Source: Thermoflavimicrobium daqui (GTDB taxonomy: Bacteria; Bacillota; Bacilli; Thermoactinomycetales; Thermoactinomycetaceae). Taken from it: DNA of 64,000 bases. The stretch covers positions 1-64,000 of the forward strand of contig NZ_KZ845671.1 in NCBI RefSeq assembly GCF_003313465.1. Direction: 5' to 3'. A program made the translations under genes and the position numbers. Position 1 is the stretch's first letter. Each line of letters begins with the position of its first letter. The notes beneath the pieces were generated by a model. The model worked only from the letters and a program-made list of their open reading frames with translations, was not told the DNA's origin and made no database searches. This document shows, piece after piece, positions 53,079 to 62,217 of the stretch.

Positions 53079-54004
53079 ATCCAGATTTACTGGTTATTGT
53101 AGGGCCCACAGCAGTAGGGAAAACCGCACTTAGCTTAAAGTTAGCCAAAGAGTTTACGGGAGAAATCATTTCAGGAGATTCGATGCAAGTTTATAAGGAG
53201 ATGGATATTGGCACAGCTAAAGCTACGGCTCAAGAACGTAGAGAAATTCCTCATCATATGATTGATCTGATATATCCAGATACCTCTTTTTCTGTACAGG
53301 AATTTCAACAGTTAGCTGAGAGAGCGATTTGGGATGTTTATCAGCGTGGTCATCTTCCTATGCTAGTAGGAGGAACGGGTTTATATGTAGAATCAATTAC
53401 ACATGGATATCATATGCCGAAAGTTTCCGAAAACCGAGCATATCGATCCGAACTGATCAACTTAGCTGAACGAGAAGGAAATATGGTACTTTATCAGCGT
53501 TTACAAGAAGTAGACTCAGAAACAGCGAGTCGTCTTCATCCGAATGATCGAAGAAGAATTATACGTGCACTTGAAGTCTATCACGAAACTGGTAAACGAT
53601 TTTCTGATCAAAAAAAAAGAAAAACTTCTCCTTATAATTTGCTATGGATTGGTCTCACTATGCCACGTGATCTCCTATACGACAGGATCAATCAGCGAGT
53701 TGATCAGATGATCGAACAAGGGCTTATACAAGAAGTAAAGCAACTAAAAGAAAAAGGGTATCATGATGGTTTGACTTCGATACAGGCAATCGGGTATAAA
53801 GAAATCATAAGTTACCTCGATGGCGATATCACATTGGAGGAGGCTATCGAATCGATCAAAAGAGGAACGCGAAAGTTTGCAAAACGTCAATTATCTTGGT
53901 TTCGTAGGATTCCAGAGATCCATTGGTTTGACGTAATGCAAAACCCAGTCTATACTGAAATTCAACAACTTGTAGCAGGAAAGTTCCCACGCTATAGAGA
54001 ATAA
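53072..54004 (+). CDS. miaA: tRNA dimethylallyltransferase
   Basis: A 310-residue enzyme that transfers a dimethylallyl group to A37 of UNN-reading tRNAs, the substrate for miaB. P-loop IVGPTAVGKTALS, SGDSMQVYKEMDIGTAKA, HHMIDLIYPDTSFSVQEFQ, GGTGLYVESI and DRRRIIRALEVYHETGKRF are typical. GTG at 53072 or 53075 after AGGGAGGGAG. The gene overlaps the methyltransferase stop. Confidence 0.97.
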   Translation: MVNPDLLVIVGPTAVGKTALSLKLAKEFTGEIISGDSMQVYKEMDIGTAKATAQERREIPHHMIDLIYPDTSFSVQEFQQLAERAIWDVYQRGHLPMLVGGTGLYVESITHGYHMPKVSENRAYRSELINLAEREGNMVLYQRLQEVDSETASRLHPNDRRRIIRALEVYHETGKRFSDQKKRKTSPYNLLWIGLTMPRDLLYDRINQRVDQMIEQGLIQEVKQLKEKGYHDGLTSIQAIGYKEIISYLDGDITLEEAIESIKRGTRKFAKRQLSWFRRIPEIHWFDVMQNPVYTEIQQLVAGKFPRYRE

Positions 54005-54121
54005 AGTTAAGTAATGTAAAAATACATAGGAGGAGTTACATAGAAAAATAGTAGAAAAGTAGGTCCTGAGATTATTTGTATGTTATCCATGAAAATAATA
54101 GTCGAAAGGCAGGTACAGACA

Positions 54122-54379
54122 TTGAAACAGACCATTAATATTCAAGATACATTTCTCAATCAGATCCGCAAAGAATCAGTACCAGTAACGATCTATTTAG
54201 TAAATGGTTATCAACTTCGAGGTGTGGTTAAAGGATTTGATAACTTTACCATCATTATCGACAGTGAAGGAAAACAGCAAATGGTATATAAACATGCAAT
54301 TTCCACCTTTACACCTGCACGTCCTGTTTCTTTAATGTCTTCAGAAGAACATAGAGAAAATATAGGTGCGGCTGAATAA
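54122..54379 (+). CDS. hfq: RNA chaperone Hfq
   Basis: An 85-residue Sm-like protein that forms hexamers and binds small RNAs. Sm1 ([41 protein letters not shown]) and Sm2 ([12 protein letters not shown]) are complete. The true start is very likely the TTG at 54122 (LKQTINIQD) after AAAGGCAGG; the upstream ATG at 54080 would add 14 unusual residues. It follows miaA as in Bacillus and has a strong terminator. Confidence 0.95.
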   Translation: MKQTINIQDTFLNQIRKESVPVTIYLVNGYQLRGVVKGFDNFTIIIDSEGKQQMVYKHAISTFTPARPVSLMSSEEHRENIGAAE

Positions 54380-54428
54380 AGAAATACCCCGATTCCCCAA
54401 AGAATGGTGGATTCGGGGTATTTCTTTA
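54378..54428. terminator. Bidirectional terminator after hfq
   Basis: AAAGAAATACCCC pairs perfectly with GGGGTATTTCTTT. It serves hfq and the convergent YukC-like gene. Confidence 0.92.
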
Positions 54429-55958
54429 TTTTATTATTTCTTTTTTTAAGGATTCAATTTCTTTTTTAATTGCATTAATTTTGGTACGCTTTTCAGTAAT
54501 CGATATGTTTGATTTGGAAATATACTCCATTTCCTTTTCCTTAACGATTTGCATTAAAAACTTCGATTTTTGTAGTTTAGCTTGTTCAAAAGCTTTAGTG
54601 TAGTCATTTTTTTGAATGTGGGAAAGAACTACTTCAAACTTTTTCTCTTTGTGTTTTTTAACAAACTCTAGAGCTTGATTGAAGTCATGTTCCTTCATAT
54701 AAGTAAAAGCGATTAAAAAAATACGTCTTTGATCTAGTTGTTTAGGTGAAAGTTTATTGATGAGGGAAAGTATGGTTTTACGATCATCTTTAATAACTGC
54801 TTGTTCAAATTGTATTAATAAATGGTTCGATTTTAGTTTTTTAATAGCCTCAAAATTACTGTCCTTAATATAAAAATCAAGAACATCATCAACGAGGTTT
54901 GGTTGTAAATCAATAATTCTTTGTGGCTTATTGGCATTGATATAGGCGGATAAAACAATCTGTAACTGATCTTTCGTAAGCTTTTTAAAGTCAACCTTAT
55001 CAAAGTGTTGGATTGCTTCATCAAATAATTGTGCAGCTACTAAATTTTTTCCTTTTTCGAAATGATTTTCCTGTGGATTAGCTTGAGATGAAGGAAATAG
55101 ATAGCTTTTAGCAAAGTAGAAACTAATTCCACCTATTAGAAGAGTAGCTATGCTAATTGCAATTATTTTTGTATATTTTTTAGGTGATGGAGTTACAGTT
55201 GGAATAGTTATAGGTTGATTATGGTTTGCTTCCTCCTCTTCTTCTATACTTTCCTCTACCTCGTCTTCTTCCTCCTCCTCCTCTTTTTTCTTAGCTACTT
55301 CTTGTTGTCTAATTTCCAATAACTTTTTTTGCAAATCGTGTTCTTTTTGAATAATCTCCTCTAATTCATGAAAATCTTTTGCCTCATCAACTGCTTGTCT
55401 AAATTGGATATTTGCTACCTGCTCTTGTGTTGATAGAGTACTAAAGATTTTTTCATTTAGCTGAAATAAAAAACCAAGTAGATTTTTTACTTGATCAATA
55501 GGTAAACCTGAAAATTCTTCCGTAACAGGCATAGCCCCTTTAATTCCTACATAAAGTACTTTAACTGTTAAGCTTTTTTCATGAATATAAATATTTAAAG
55601 GGCTCATTACGAGAACGAATTCAGTGTTTTTTTCAAAATATTTACCCAAATTAAGTACATTTTGAGCAACTTGAAGTTTTTGTATAGAAGATAAGCTATC
55701 TTTGGCAAAAGTAACCGATGAATAATCCTGTTCCAGCTGATATTTCATAATAAGAGTATGATCTTCTTGATTTTTTTCTATCTCTACTTCAAAAGAGATA
55801 CCAATATCATATAAGTCAACTAAGTCATACAAGGTATCGATAGGAGTATCTTTGTTTATCAAAGAGGTAACATATAGCATTTCATTGGTATGTAGATAAT
55901 GAGTAAGAGTACTACCATTTAAATCATAGGAAATACTTTTCAAAGACAACCCTCCCAT
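54426..55958 (-). CDS. YukC/EssB-like membrane protein
   Basis: A 510-residue protein with the layout of the type VII secretion protein YukC/EssB. It has an N-terminal pseudokinase-like domain (about residues 1-215), an acidic linker (EEEEEEDEVEESIEEEEEA), one span (IIAISIATLLIGGISFYFAKSYLF) and a helical C-terminal domain (NLVAAQLFDEAIQHFDKVD, QPNLVDDVLDFYIKDSNFEAIKKL) that ends in a coiled coil. No other type VII gene (WXG100, EccC, YukD) is in the window. It is transcribed in the same direction as the repeat-rich gene upstream (38 bases apart), and the two probably form an operon. Confidence 0.65.
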   Translation of the reverse strand: MGGLSLKSISYDLNGSTLTHYLHTNEMLYVTSLINKDTPIDTLYDLVDLYDIGISFEVEIEKNQEDHTLIMKYQLEQDYSSVTFAKDSLSSIQKLQVAQNVLNLGKYFEKNTEFVLVMSPLNIYIHEKSLTVKVLYVGIKGAMPVTEEFSGLPIDQVKNLLGFLFQLNEKIFSTLSTQEQVANIQFRQAVDEAKDFHELEEIIQKEHDLQKKLLEIRQQEVAKKKEEEEEEDEVEESIEEEEEANHNQPITIPTVTPSPKKYTKIIAISIATLLIGGISFYFAKSYLFPSSQANPQENHFEKGKNLVAAQLFDEAIQHFDKVDFKKLTKDQLQIVLSAYINANKPQRIIDLQPNLVDDVLDFYIKDSNFEAIKKLKSNHLLIQFEQAVIKDDRKTILSLINKLSPKQLDQRRIFLIAFTYMKEHDFNQALEFVKKHKEKKFEVVLSHIQKNDYTKAFEQAKLQKSKFLMQIVKEKEMEYISKSNISITEKRTKINAIKKEIESLKKEIIK

Positions 55959-55996
55959 TTCATAAAGAATAGGGGTGGATTATACCACCCCTTTAT

Positions 55997-57892
55997 TTAT
56001 AGAGCATTTAGTTTCTTTTGTCCAAGGTTATTTTTTTGAAGCTTTACTTCTGTAATCTTACTTTTCTTGCCATTTTTTTTGGTTAAATATGTTTTTGATT
56101 TCTTTAAGCTAACTTTTTTATTATACTCACCTTTGGTAAATGCGGATTGCTTTTTAGTAAGCTTGTATTGTTTGACTTGAGCTTTTTTGGTATATGATTT
56201 TTTAGAAGTAATATTATTATTTTGAGTTTTGTTTGTGGGTGTAAAGTTTTTAACGACATCTTTCGTTGGTTGGTCTTGTTTTGGAAGTACTACTTTGTTG
56301 TCATTCGTATGATTCGATTTATTGTCTAAAGTTTTGATCGACTTAACTACAGGTTGTTCTTTTGGACTGGATGTTTTAGGTTTATCCTTTAACAATGCAA
56401 CATTCGGTTTATCGTGATTATCCTTCTTAAGAATAATGAGACCATCATCGTTTTGTTTGTTATTGCCGTCTTTATCATGTTTGTTATTGCCGTCTTTATC
56501 ATGTTTGTTATTGCCGTCTTTATCATGTTTGTTATTGCCGTCTTTATCATGTTTGTTATTGCCGTCTTTATCATGTTTGTTATTGCCGTCTTTATCATGT
56601 TTGTTATTGCCGTCTTTGTCATGTTTGTTATTGCCGTCTTTGTCATGTTTGTTATTGCCGTCTTTATCATGTTTGTTATTGCTGTCTTTATCATGTTTGT
56701 TATTGCCGTCTTTATCATGTTTGTTATTGTCGTCTTTATCATGTTTGTTATTGTCGTCTTTATCATGTTTGTTGTTGTCGTCTTTATCATGTTTGTTATT
56801 GCTGTCTTTATCATGTTTGTTATTGCCGTCTTTATCATGTTTGTTATTGTCGTCTTTATCATGTTTGTTGTTGTCGTCTTTATTGTTTTTGTTGTTGTCG
56901 TCTTTATTGTTTTTATTGTTGTCGTCTTTATTGTTTTTATTGTTGTCGTCTTTATTGTTTTTATTGTTGTCGTCTTTATTGTTTTTGTTGTTGTCGTCTT
57001 TATTGTGGTTTTTATCTGTGTAATCTATAACGGATGTACCATCTGAATAGTAGGTTTGTGTACCAATATAGTTACCATAATCATCAAATACTGGTACTAC
57101 AGCTATAACAATTTTCAGTTCATCATCATTTTTTGGTTGCCATTTTTTATCATGACCTTTTCCTTTGCCTTTGTTATTAGGCTTCTTTGTATCACTATCG
57201 TCATCATAATAATCATCATAATAATCGTCATCATAATAATCATCATCAATGAATGGGTTTCCTAGATTTTTAATAGAAGATATTCCAGCTGTTTTCAAAT
57301 TATCATCTTGCTGTTTATTATTTTTATTAACAGTTTGAATTGGCTGAGTGCTCGCTGTAATGGATGGAGTATCTGATTTGGAAGGCTCTGGATTGTCGTC
57401 TGGAACACTAATTATTAGGTCTAGTAAGCTTTTTTTGCCATGGTTAAGAGCCAAAGGAGATGAATTGATCAGATCATCCACCGTTTTTTCTTCTACTTGT
57501 GGTTCAGTTTTCTGTGCTACAAATTCTTCACTCTTTTGAGATTGTTTTTGTTCAATGACTTTTACAGCAGAATCGATAATTTTTTGAAACTGATCATCGG
57601 AGATGTTAATTTCGACTTGCTTCTTGCTTGATTCTTCAGAAGTTTGATCAGCCTCTTGAACTTTAGCAGTAGCCATCTCATTAAAGTGCTTAATTCCTTT
57701 GGCACTGTCTACACCATTAATGCATCCAGCAAGTGCACCAGCTGATAATGCGGATACCATAATGGTTGCACCGACTTTTGTTGCGATTTTTTTATAATCA
57801 ATGGGCGAGCCATGAGTCGATGTTGTTTCAATAGGTTGACCATCTTCGGTACGGAAGTATTCCAGTAGTTCATGGGGTTGTTTATTTTTCAT
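55997..57892 (-). CDS. Repeat-rich anchored protein of unknown function
   Basis: A 631-residue protein. A short cytosolic start (KNKQPHELLEYFRTEDGQP) leads to one hydrophobic segment (IATKVGATIMVSALSAGALAGCI), a Ser/Thr/Gln-rich region, an acidic Tyr stretch (DDDYYDDDYYDDYYDDD), then 23 tandem octapeptides (consensus NNKHDKDG) and a Lys-rich tail. The extended, charged form suggests a surface or coat filament protein. It is not a known family to me. AAAGGAGGAG precedes the ATG, and just upstream is a hairpin. The YukC-like gene follows. A role in secretion or surface attachment is guesswork. Confidence 0.7.
   Translation of the reverse strand: MKNKQPHELLEYFRTEDGQPIETTSTHGSPIDYKKIATKVGATIMVSALSAGALAGCINGVDSAKGIKHFNEMATAKVQEADQTSEESSKKQVEINISDDQFQKIIDSAVKVIEQKQSQKSEEFVAQKTEPQVEEKTVDDLINSSPLALNHGKKSLLDLIISVPDDNPEPSKSDTPSITASTQPIQTVNKNNKQQDDNLKTAGISSIKNLGNPFIDDDYYDDDYYDDYYDDDSDTKKPNNKGKGKGHDKKWQPKNDDELKIVIAVVPVFDDYGNYIGTQTYYSDGTSVIDYTDKNHNKDDNNKNNKDDNNKNNKDDNNKNNKDDNNKNNKDDNNKNNKDDNNKHDKDDNNKHDKDGNNKHDKDSNNKHDKDDNNKHDKDDNNKHDKDDNNKHDKDGNNKHDKDSNNKHDKDGNNKHDKDGNNKHDKDGNNKHDKDGNNKHDKDGNNKHDKDGNNKHDKDGNNKHDKDGNNKHDKDGNNKQNDDGLIILKKDNHDKPNVALLKDKPKTSSPKEQPVVKSIKTLDNKSNHTNDNKVVLPKQDQPTKDVVKNFTPTNKTQNNNITSKKSYTKKAQVKQYKLTKKQSAFTKGEYNKKVSLKKSKTYLTKKNGKKSKITEVKLQKNNLGQKKLNAL
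56455..57010 (-). repeat. 24-bp tandem repeat array (about 23 units)
   Basis: On the plus strand the unit is TTTATCATGTTTGTTATTGC plus CGTC, with small variants. It encodes the octapeptides of the gene at 55997. Units at the 5' end of the coding strand carry NN in place of HD, while nine identical units lie at the other end, as expected of recent expansion by slippage. Confidence 0.92.
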
Positions 57893-57905
57893 AAGCTCCT
57901 CCTTT

Positions 57906-57927
57906 CTCTTCTTTTATATAAGAAGAG
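57906..57927 (-). promoter_or_regulatory. Leader hairpin before the repeat-protein gene
   Basis: CTCTTCTT pairs with AAGAAGAG around a six-base loop, directly upstream of the AAAGGAGGAG site. It may stabilise the mRNA or control initiation. The rest of 57928-58305 is AT-rich with no gene. Confidence 0.4.
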
Positions 57928-58305
57928 AGTTAAAAAAGACCACAAGAAATGGGTGAAAAATAGTAAATCCTACATAGAGAGAAAATAGTGATACTAAATA
58001 ATTATATCAATAAATTAGTATTAACTAAATACTATAACTATTATAATGCAAGAATTTATTCTGTACAAGCTAATTGCTATGTAGAGGACCGTTTTACCGA
58101 GATTACCTTTTAAAGCTATCTAGTTCCTTTAGAAGAAAATCTCCTCCACATAAGAGATTGGATACTTTTGTTTAGAAATCTGATTTTTGATTGTGCAACA
58201 TACTCTTTCTGCTTTCGTAATAGTTAGTTATTTTTTCTGGGTAACCAATGATTGGGCGAATGCGTATATATATTGAAGCACACCCAGTATAGAGGTGATA
58301 AAGAA

Positions 58306-59271
58306 ATGACCCATCGGATGCTGAAACAAGAAGTTAAGCATCGCATTCATGTTGTGTTTGATCGAGAATCAAAGGGGATGCAAATGCATTACCCACAAAT
58401 GGAATCTCATTTAGAAGAAGAAAGCCCTTTAGAAAATTGTTTAGCTCAGTTAAATCGTTTAGTAGGGCTTACACAAATACGAGAGTTTGTAAAAGAAATT
58501 TATGCTTGGTTAGAGATTAACAAACGACGGCGAGCAGTAGGGCTTATGACGGAGCAACAAGTTTTACATATGGTGTTTACGGGTAATCCTGGAACGGGAA
58601 AAACGACAGTGGCTCGTATTTTGGCACAGCTATTTAAAGAGATTGGCATTTTATCAAAAGGACATCTAATCGAAGTAGAGCGGGCTGATTTAGTAGGTGA
58701 ATATATTGGACATACGGCACAAAAAACAAGAGAGCATGTAAAAAAAGCATTAGGTGGTATTTTATTTATTGATGAGGCTTACTCATTGGCTCGTGGAGGA
58801 GAAAAAGATTTTGGTAAGGAAGCAATTGATACGCTTGTTAAATCAATGGAGGATTATCGAAATCACTTTATCTTAATCTTGGCAGGTTATTCTGAGGAAA
58901 TGGAATATTTTTTACGGATGAATCCCGGATTACCTTCGAGGTTTCCGATCCATCTTCATTTTCCTGACTTCTCCAAAGAGCAATTAATGCAAATAACAGA
59001 AAAGATGCTTAGGGAACGGCAGTATCGTTTATCATTAGCAGCAGCAGAAAAGTTTAAAAATCATTTAATAAACATGGTATCTAAATCAGATCAACCATTT
59101 GGGAATGCACGCTATATACGGAATGTGATCGAACAAGCGATTCGACATCATGCCGTCCGATTACTACGTATGCGTTATCCGAGTAAGGATGAATTGATGA
59201 CGATTCATAGTGAAGACCTTGTGTTTTCATCTCATCGGAAGGAACAAAAAGTGCATTCATGGTATAATTAA
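58306..59271 (+). CDS. spoVK: SpoVK-like AAA ATPase
   Basis: A 321-residue AAA+ ATPase of the CbbX/SpoVK type: LVGLTQIREFVKEIYAW, Walker A FTGNPGTGKTTVARILAQL, LVGEYIGHTAQKTREHV pore loop, Walker B GGILFIDEAYSLARGG and sensor AGYSEEMEYFLRMNPGLPSRF. In Bacillus spoVK acts late in sporulation (spore maturation) and lies between hfq and hflX, as here. GAGGTGAT precedes the ATG at 58306; the longest frame (58252) starts without a site. Confidence 0.9.
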   Translation: MTHRMLKQEVKHRIHVVFDRESKGMQMHYPQMESHLEEESPLENCLAQLNRLVGLTQIREFVKEIYAWLEINKRRRAVGLMTEQQVLHMVFTGNPGTGKTTVARILAQLFKEIGILSKGHLIEVERADLVGEYIGHTAQKTREHVKKALGGILFIDEAYSLARGGEKDFGKEAIDTLVKSMEDYRNHFILILAGYSEEMEYFLRMNPGLPSRFPIHLHFPDFSKEQLMQITEKMLRERQYRLSLAAAEKFKNHLINMVSKSDQPFGNARYIRNVIEQAIRHHAVRLLRMRYPSKDELMTIHSEDLVFSSHRKEQKVHSWYN

Positions 59272-59307
59272 AATGGACAAAAGTTGAAAGGATGATCCAG
59301 CATCGAA

Positions 59308-60570
59308 ATGAATCGAATGCAAGAGAAAGCGATACTTGTGGGATGTGGATCAAAAAGAGATTTGTGGGAAATTAAGTCATCTTTAGCTGAACTAAAAAGC
59401 TTGGCTGAAACTTCAAGGTGTATGGTCATCGAAACAGTGATTCAGTTTCGAGAGCGCAAAGATCCAGCTTGGTTTATTGGGAAAGGAAAAGTTGAAGAAG
59501 TAGCCCAGCTGGCAGCAGCGAATCAGGTAGATCTGGTGATTTTTGATCAGGAGTTATCACCAGCTCAAGTGAATCATTTGGAAAAGATACTTCCTTGTAA
59601 AGTAATAGATCGAACACAATTAATTTTAGATATTTTTGCTCAGCGCGCTCACACGAGAGAAGGGCGTGTTCAGGTAGAATTAGCACAGCTACAATATCTC
59701 CTTCCACGTTTAACAGGACGAGGTAAAGAGCTTTCGCGTTTAGGTGGAGGGATTGGAACCCGGGGCCCTGGAGAGAAAAAGCTAGAGACGGATCGGCGTC
59801 ATATTCGTCGGCAGATTCGGGCATTAAAAAAGGATTTATCCGAAATGAAGGGGCACCAAAACCTGTTTCGAACGAGAAGAAAGAAAAATAACTTGACTCA
59901 AATCGCCCTTGTCGGATATACCAATGTAGGGAAATCTACCTTGCTCAACCGTTTAACAGGATCCAATGTACTTGTTGAAGATCAGCTATTTGCTACTTTA
60001 GATCCGATCTCACGCATGTTGGAACTGTCACATGGGAAAAAAGTATTACTTACAGATACAGTTGGTTTTATTCGTAACCTACCACATGACTTGATCGCTG
60101 CTTTCCGGTCTACCTTAGAAGAAGTTAAGGAAGCCGACTTATTGTTACATGTAGTTGATGCAAGCCATCCGGAAGCAAGAGAGCAGATGGACACGGTCGA
60201 AAAAGTTTTGACAGAATTAGGGGCGGCCCATCTCCCCATGTTAACCATTTTGAATAAGAAGGATAAAATCAGTTCTTCTGTTCAAATTGAGGCTCAACCT
60301 GAGCAAGAGATGATTATGATTTCTGCGCAAGATGATCAAGATCTGCTTTTACTGAAAGATAAAATTGACCAAATGTTAACCAGAGAAAATTTATGGGCTC
60401 AAGCTGAAATTCCAGTAGATAAAGGAGACTGGATTTCCATTCTTTATCGCTCTGCCGAAGTAATAAGCTCTAAAGTTACTGGCTTAACCATGCAATTTCA
60501 ACTTCGTCTTTCTGTTGAAAGCTATAAAAAATTGGCTCCCGAGTTAAGAGCATGTATTCAGATGTATTAA
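59308..60570 (+). CDS. hflX: Ribosome-associated GTPase HflX
   Basis: A 420-residue GTPase that splits stalled ribosomes. The N-terminal glycine-rich HflX region (AQLQYLLPRLTGRGKELSRL, GGIGTRGPGEKKLETDRRHI) is followed by the G domain with GYTNVGKSTLLNRL, DTVGFIRNLPHDLI, NKKD and SAQDD. It follows spoVK as in Bacillus. No strong ribosome site lies at the usual distance; AAAGGATGATCC is 14 bases upstream. Confidence 0.96.
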   Translation: MNRMQEKAILVGCGSKRDLWEIKSSLAELKSLAETSRCMVIETVIQFRERKDPAWFIGKGKVEEVAQLAAANQVDLVIFDQELSPAQVNHLEKILPCKVIDRTQLILDIFAQRAHTREGRVQVELAQLQYLLPRLTGRGKELSRLGGGIGTRGPGEKKLETDRRHIRRQIRALKKDLSEMKGHQNLFRTRRKKNNLTQIALVGYTNVGKSTLLNRLTGSNVLVEDQLFATLDPISRMLELSHGKKVLLTDTVGFIRNLPHDLIAAFRSTLEEVKEADLLLHVVDASHPEAREQMDTVEKVLTELGAAHLPMLTILNKKDKISSSVQIEAQPEQEMIMISAQDDQDLLLLKDKIDQMLTRENLWAQAEIPVDKGDWISILYRSAEVISSKVTGLTMQFQLRLSVESYKKLAPELRACIQMY

Positions 60571-60650
60571 TATATTGTTATGTTGAAGTATGTTTCCATT
60601 AAATCAGTGAGAAATATGATTGACTATGACCTGTAGAAATGGTGTGAAAA

Positions 60651-61928
60651 GTGTACAAGCAATTAAAACATTCAGCTTGGATTCAAGCAAAAGTACAAAA
60701 CGTAGAAAAACTGATTTCCTCTCAAATTAAACAGATTGAACAAACTGTAGATGAACAACAATGGAAAGTGCTTCATTACTTTCGCCAACATGGTGTTAGT
60801 GAATATCATCTACAAGCTTCTACTGGATATGGATATGATGATATTGGGCGTGAAACGTTCGAGAAAATTTTTGCCGATTTATTTGGAGCTGAAATAGCTA
60901 TTGTTCGTCCTTCGATTATTTCCGGAACGCATGCAATTGCCGCTTGTTTATATGGGACTTTACGTCCTGGAGATGAGCTAATTTATCTAACTGGACAGCC
61001 TTATGATACATTACAACAAGTAATTGGCAAGGAACAGGACGGATCAGGCTCTCTTGCTGATTATGGAATAAGGTATCGTGAAATTCCATTACTCTCTGAT
61101 GGACAGATCGATTTCGATGCGTTTCAGCAAGCTTTGACAGAGAACACCAAAGTTATTGGTATTCAACGTTCTCGTGGATATGCTGATCGCCCTTCATTTA
61201 CCATAGCTCAAATAAAGAAGATGATCCAGCAACTTCGCCAGATTAGGTCTGATTTGGTTATTTTTGTAGATAATTGCTATGGTGAGTTTGTAGAGTTAGA
61301 GGAACCAACCCATATAGGAGCCGATCTTATCGCGGGTTCGCTTATAAAAAATCCTGGTGGTGGATTAGCTAAGTCAGGTGGCTATATTGCTGGTAAAGAA
61401 AAATGGGTTAGGAAAGCAGCTGCACGCTTGGTGGCTCCAGGAATTGGTTTGGAAGGTGGCGCGACCTATGCTTATTTACGCGACTATTATCAAGGACTAT
61501 TTTTAGCTCCACATGTCGTGGGTGAAGCTCTAAAAGGTGCTGTATTTACTTCTGCATTGTTAGAAGAGATAGGCTTTAATACGACACCAAAATGGAATGA
61601 GCCTCGTACAGATATTATTCAACAAGTCCATTTAGGAAACCCAGAGCTTTTAGTTGCTTTTTGTCAAGGGATTCAAGCAGGGTCCCCAGTGGATGCGCAC
61701 ATTTCACCTGTTCCTGCTCCGATGCCCGGTTATGAAGATCCAGTAATCATGGCTGCAGGTACTTTTGTACAAGGATCAAGTATTGAGTTATCAGCAGATG
61801 GACCGCTGCGTCCCCCTTATATAGCCTATTTGCAAGGTGGGCTTACTTATTCACATGTGAAAATTGCCATGATCCAAGCGATTGATCGGATGATTGAGTC
61901 TGGGCTTCAAGTGTCATTGATAAAATAG
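60651..61928 (+). CDS. ynbB: YnbB-type PLP-dependent protein (methionine gamma-lyase family)
   Basis: A 425-residue PLP enzyme of the aluminium-resistance/YnbB family, related to cystathionine-type lyases. The N-terminal YGYDDIGRETFEKIFADLFGAE and RPSIISGTHAI segments, VDNCYGEFVE, and the PLP-Lys region DLIAGSLIKNPGGGLAKSGGYIAG are typical. Its substrate is unknown; family names referring to methionine or aluminium are not well supported. GTG start after GGTGTG. Position between hflX and glnR is the conserved one. Confidence 0.9.
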   Translation: MYKQLKHSAWIQAKVQNVEKLISSQIKQIEQTVDEQQWKVLHYFRQHGVSEYHLQASTGYGYDDIGRETFEKIFADLFGAEIAIVRPSIISGTHAIAACLYGTLRPGDELIYLTGQPYDTLQQVIGKEQDGSGSLADYGIRYREIPLLSDGQIDFDAFQQALTENTKVIGIQRSRGYADRPSFTIAQIKKMIQQLRQIRSDLVIFVDNCYGEFVELEEPTHIGADLIAGSLIKNPGGGLAKSGGYIAGKEKWVRKAAARLVAPGIGLEGGATYAYLRDYYQGLFLAPHVVGEALKGAVFTSALLEEIGFNTTPKWNEPRTDIIQQVHLGNPELLVAFCQGIQAGSPVDAHISPVPAPMPGYEDPVIMAAGTFVQGSSIELSADGPLRPPYIAYLQGGLTYSHVKIAMIQAIDRMIESGLQVSLIK

Positions 61929-61937
61929 AATTTTGAT

Positions 61938-61971
61938 CCAAGCGATTCGTTATCGATAACGAATCGCTTGG
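61938..61971. repeat. Perfect 34-bp palindrome
   Basis: Two 17-base arms (CCAAGCGATTCGTTATC and its complement) meet without a loop at ATCGAT. There is no T run after it on either strand, so it is not a standard terminator. The gap up to 62217 has no supported gene. Confidence 0.8.
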
Positions 61972-62217
61972 AAAATGTGCCGTATTTTTAACAAAATAAG
62001 TACAAAAAAACCTACTTTTATAGATACAATGTTTTTAAAAGCCCTTAATAAAAGGAGAGGAGGATCTGCTACTACATATCGATTGAATGCTGATTTTTTG
62101 TCATTTGTAAGTGGTTGTGTACATATGAATGATCTATTCTTGAAATGCACAACCAAGTCGATCGCTATCTTTTACTATCTGTCTGATTTGGAGATATGGA
62201 GTAGCAGAAGGATCTGA

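Noticed and set aside
56455-57010. CRISPR-like array
   Set aside because: Units are 24 bp and directly adjacent with no unique spacers, and they lie inside a coding frame.
56414-57046. Long plus-strand open frames over the 24-bp repeat (FIMFVIAV-type and SLSCLLLP-type proteins)
   Set aside because: They arise because the tandem repeat has no stop in these frames; there is no ribosome site, and the minus-strand gene has a signal, anchor and non-repeat ends.
58190-58225. Possible end of the dispersed repeat (GTGCAACATACTCTTT)
   Set aside because: Only one short block matches and the conserved core is absent.
61975-62217. 80-codon plus-strand frame and 68-codon minus-strand frame between ynbB and the DUF456 gene
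   Set aside because: Neither has a ribosome binding site or protein-like composition, and they overlap one another.
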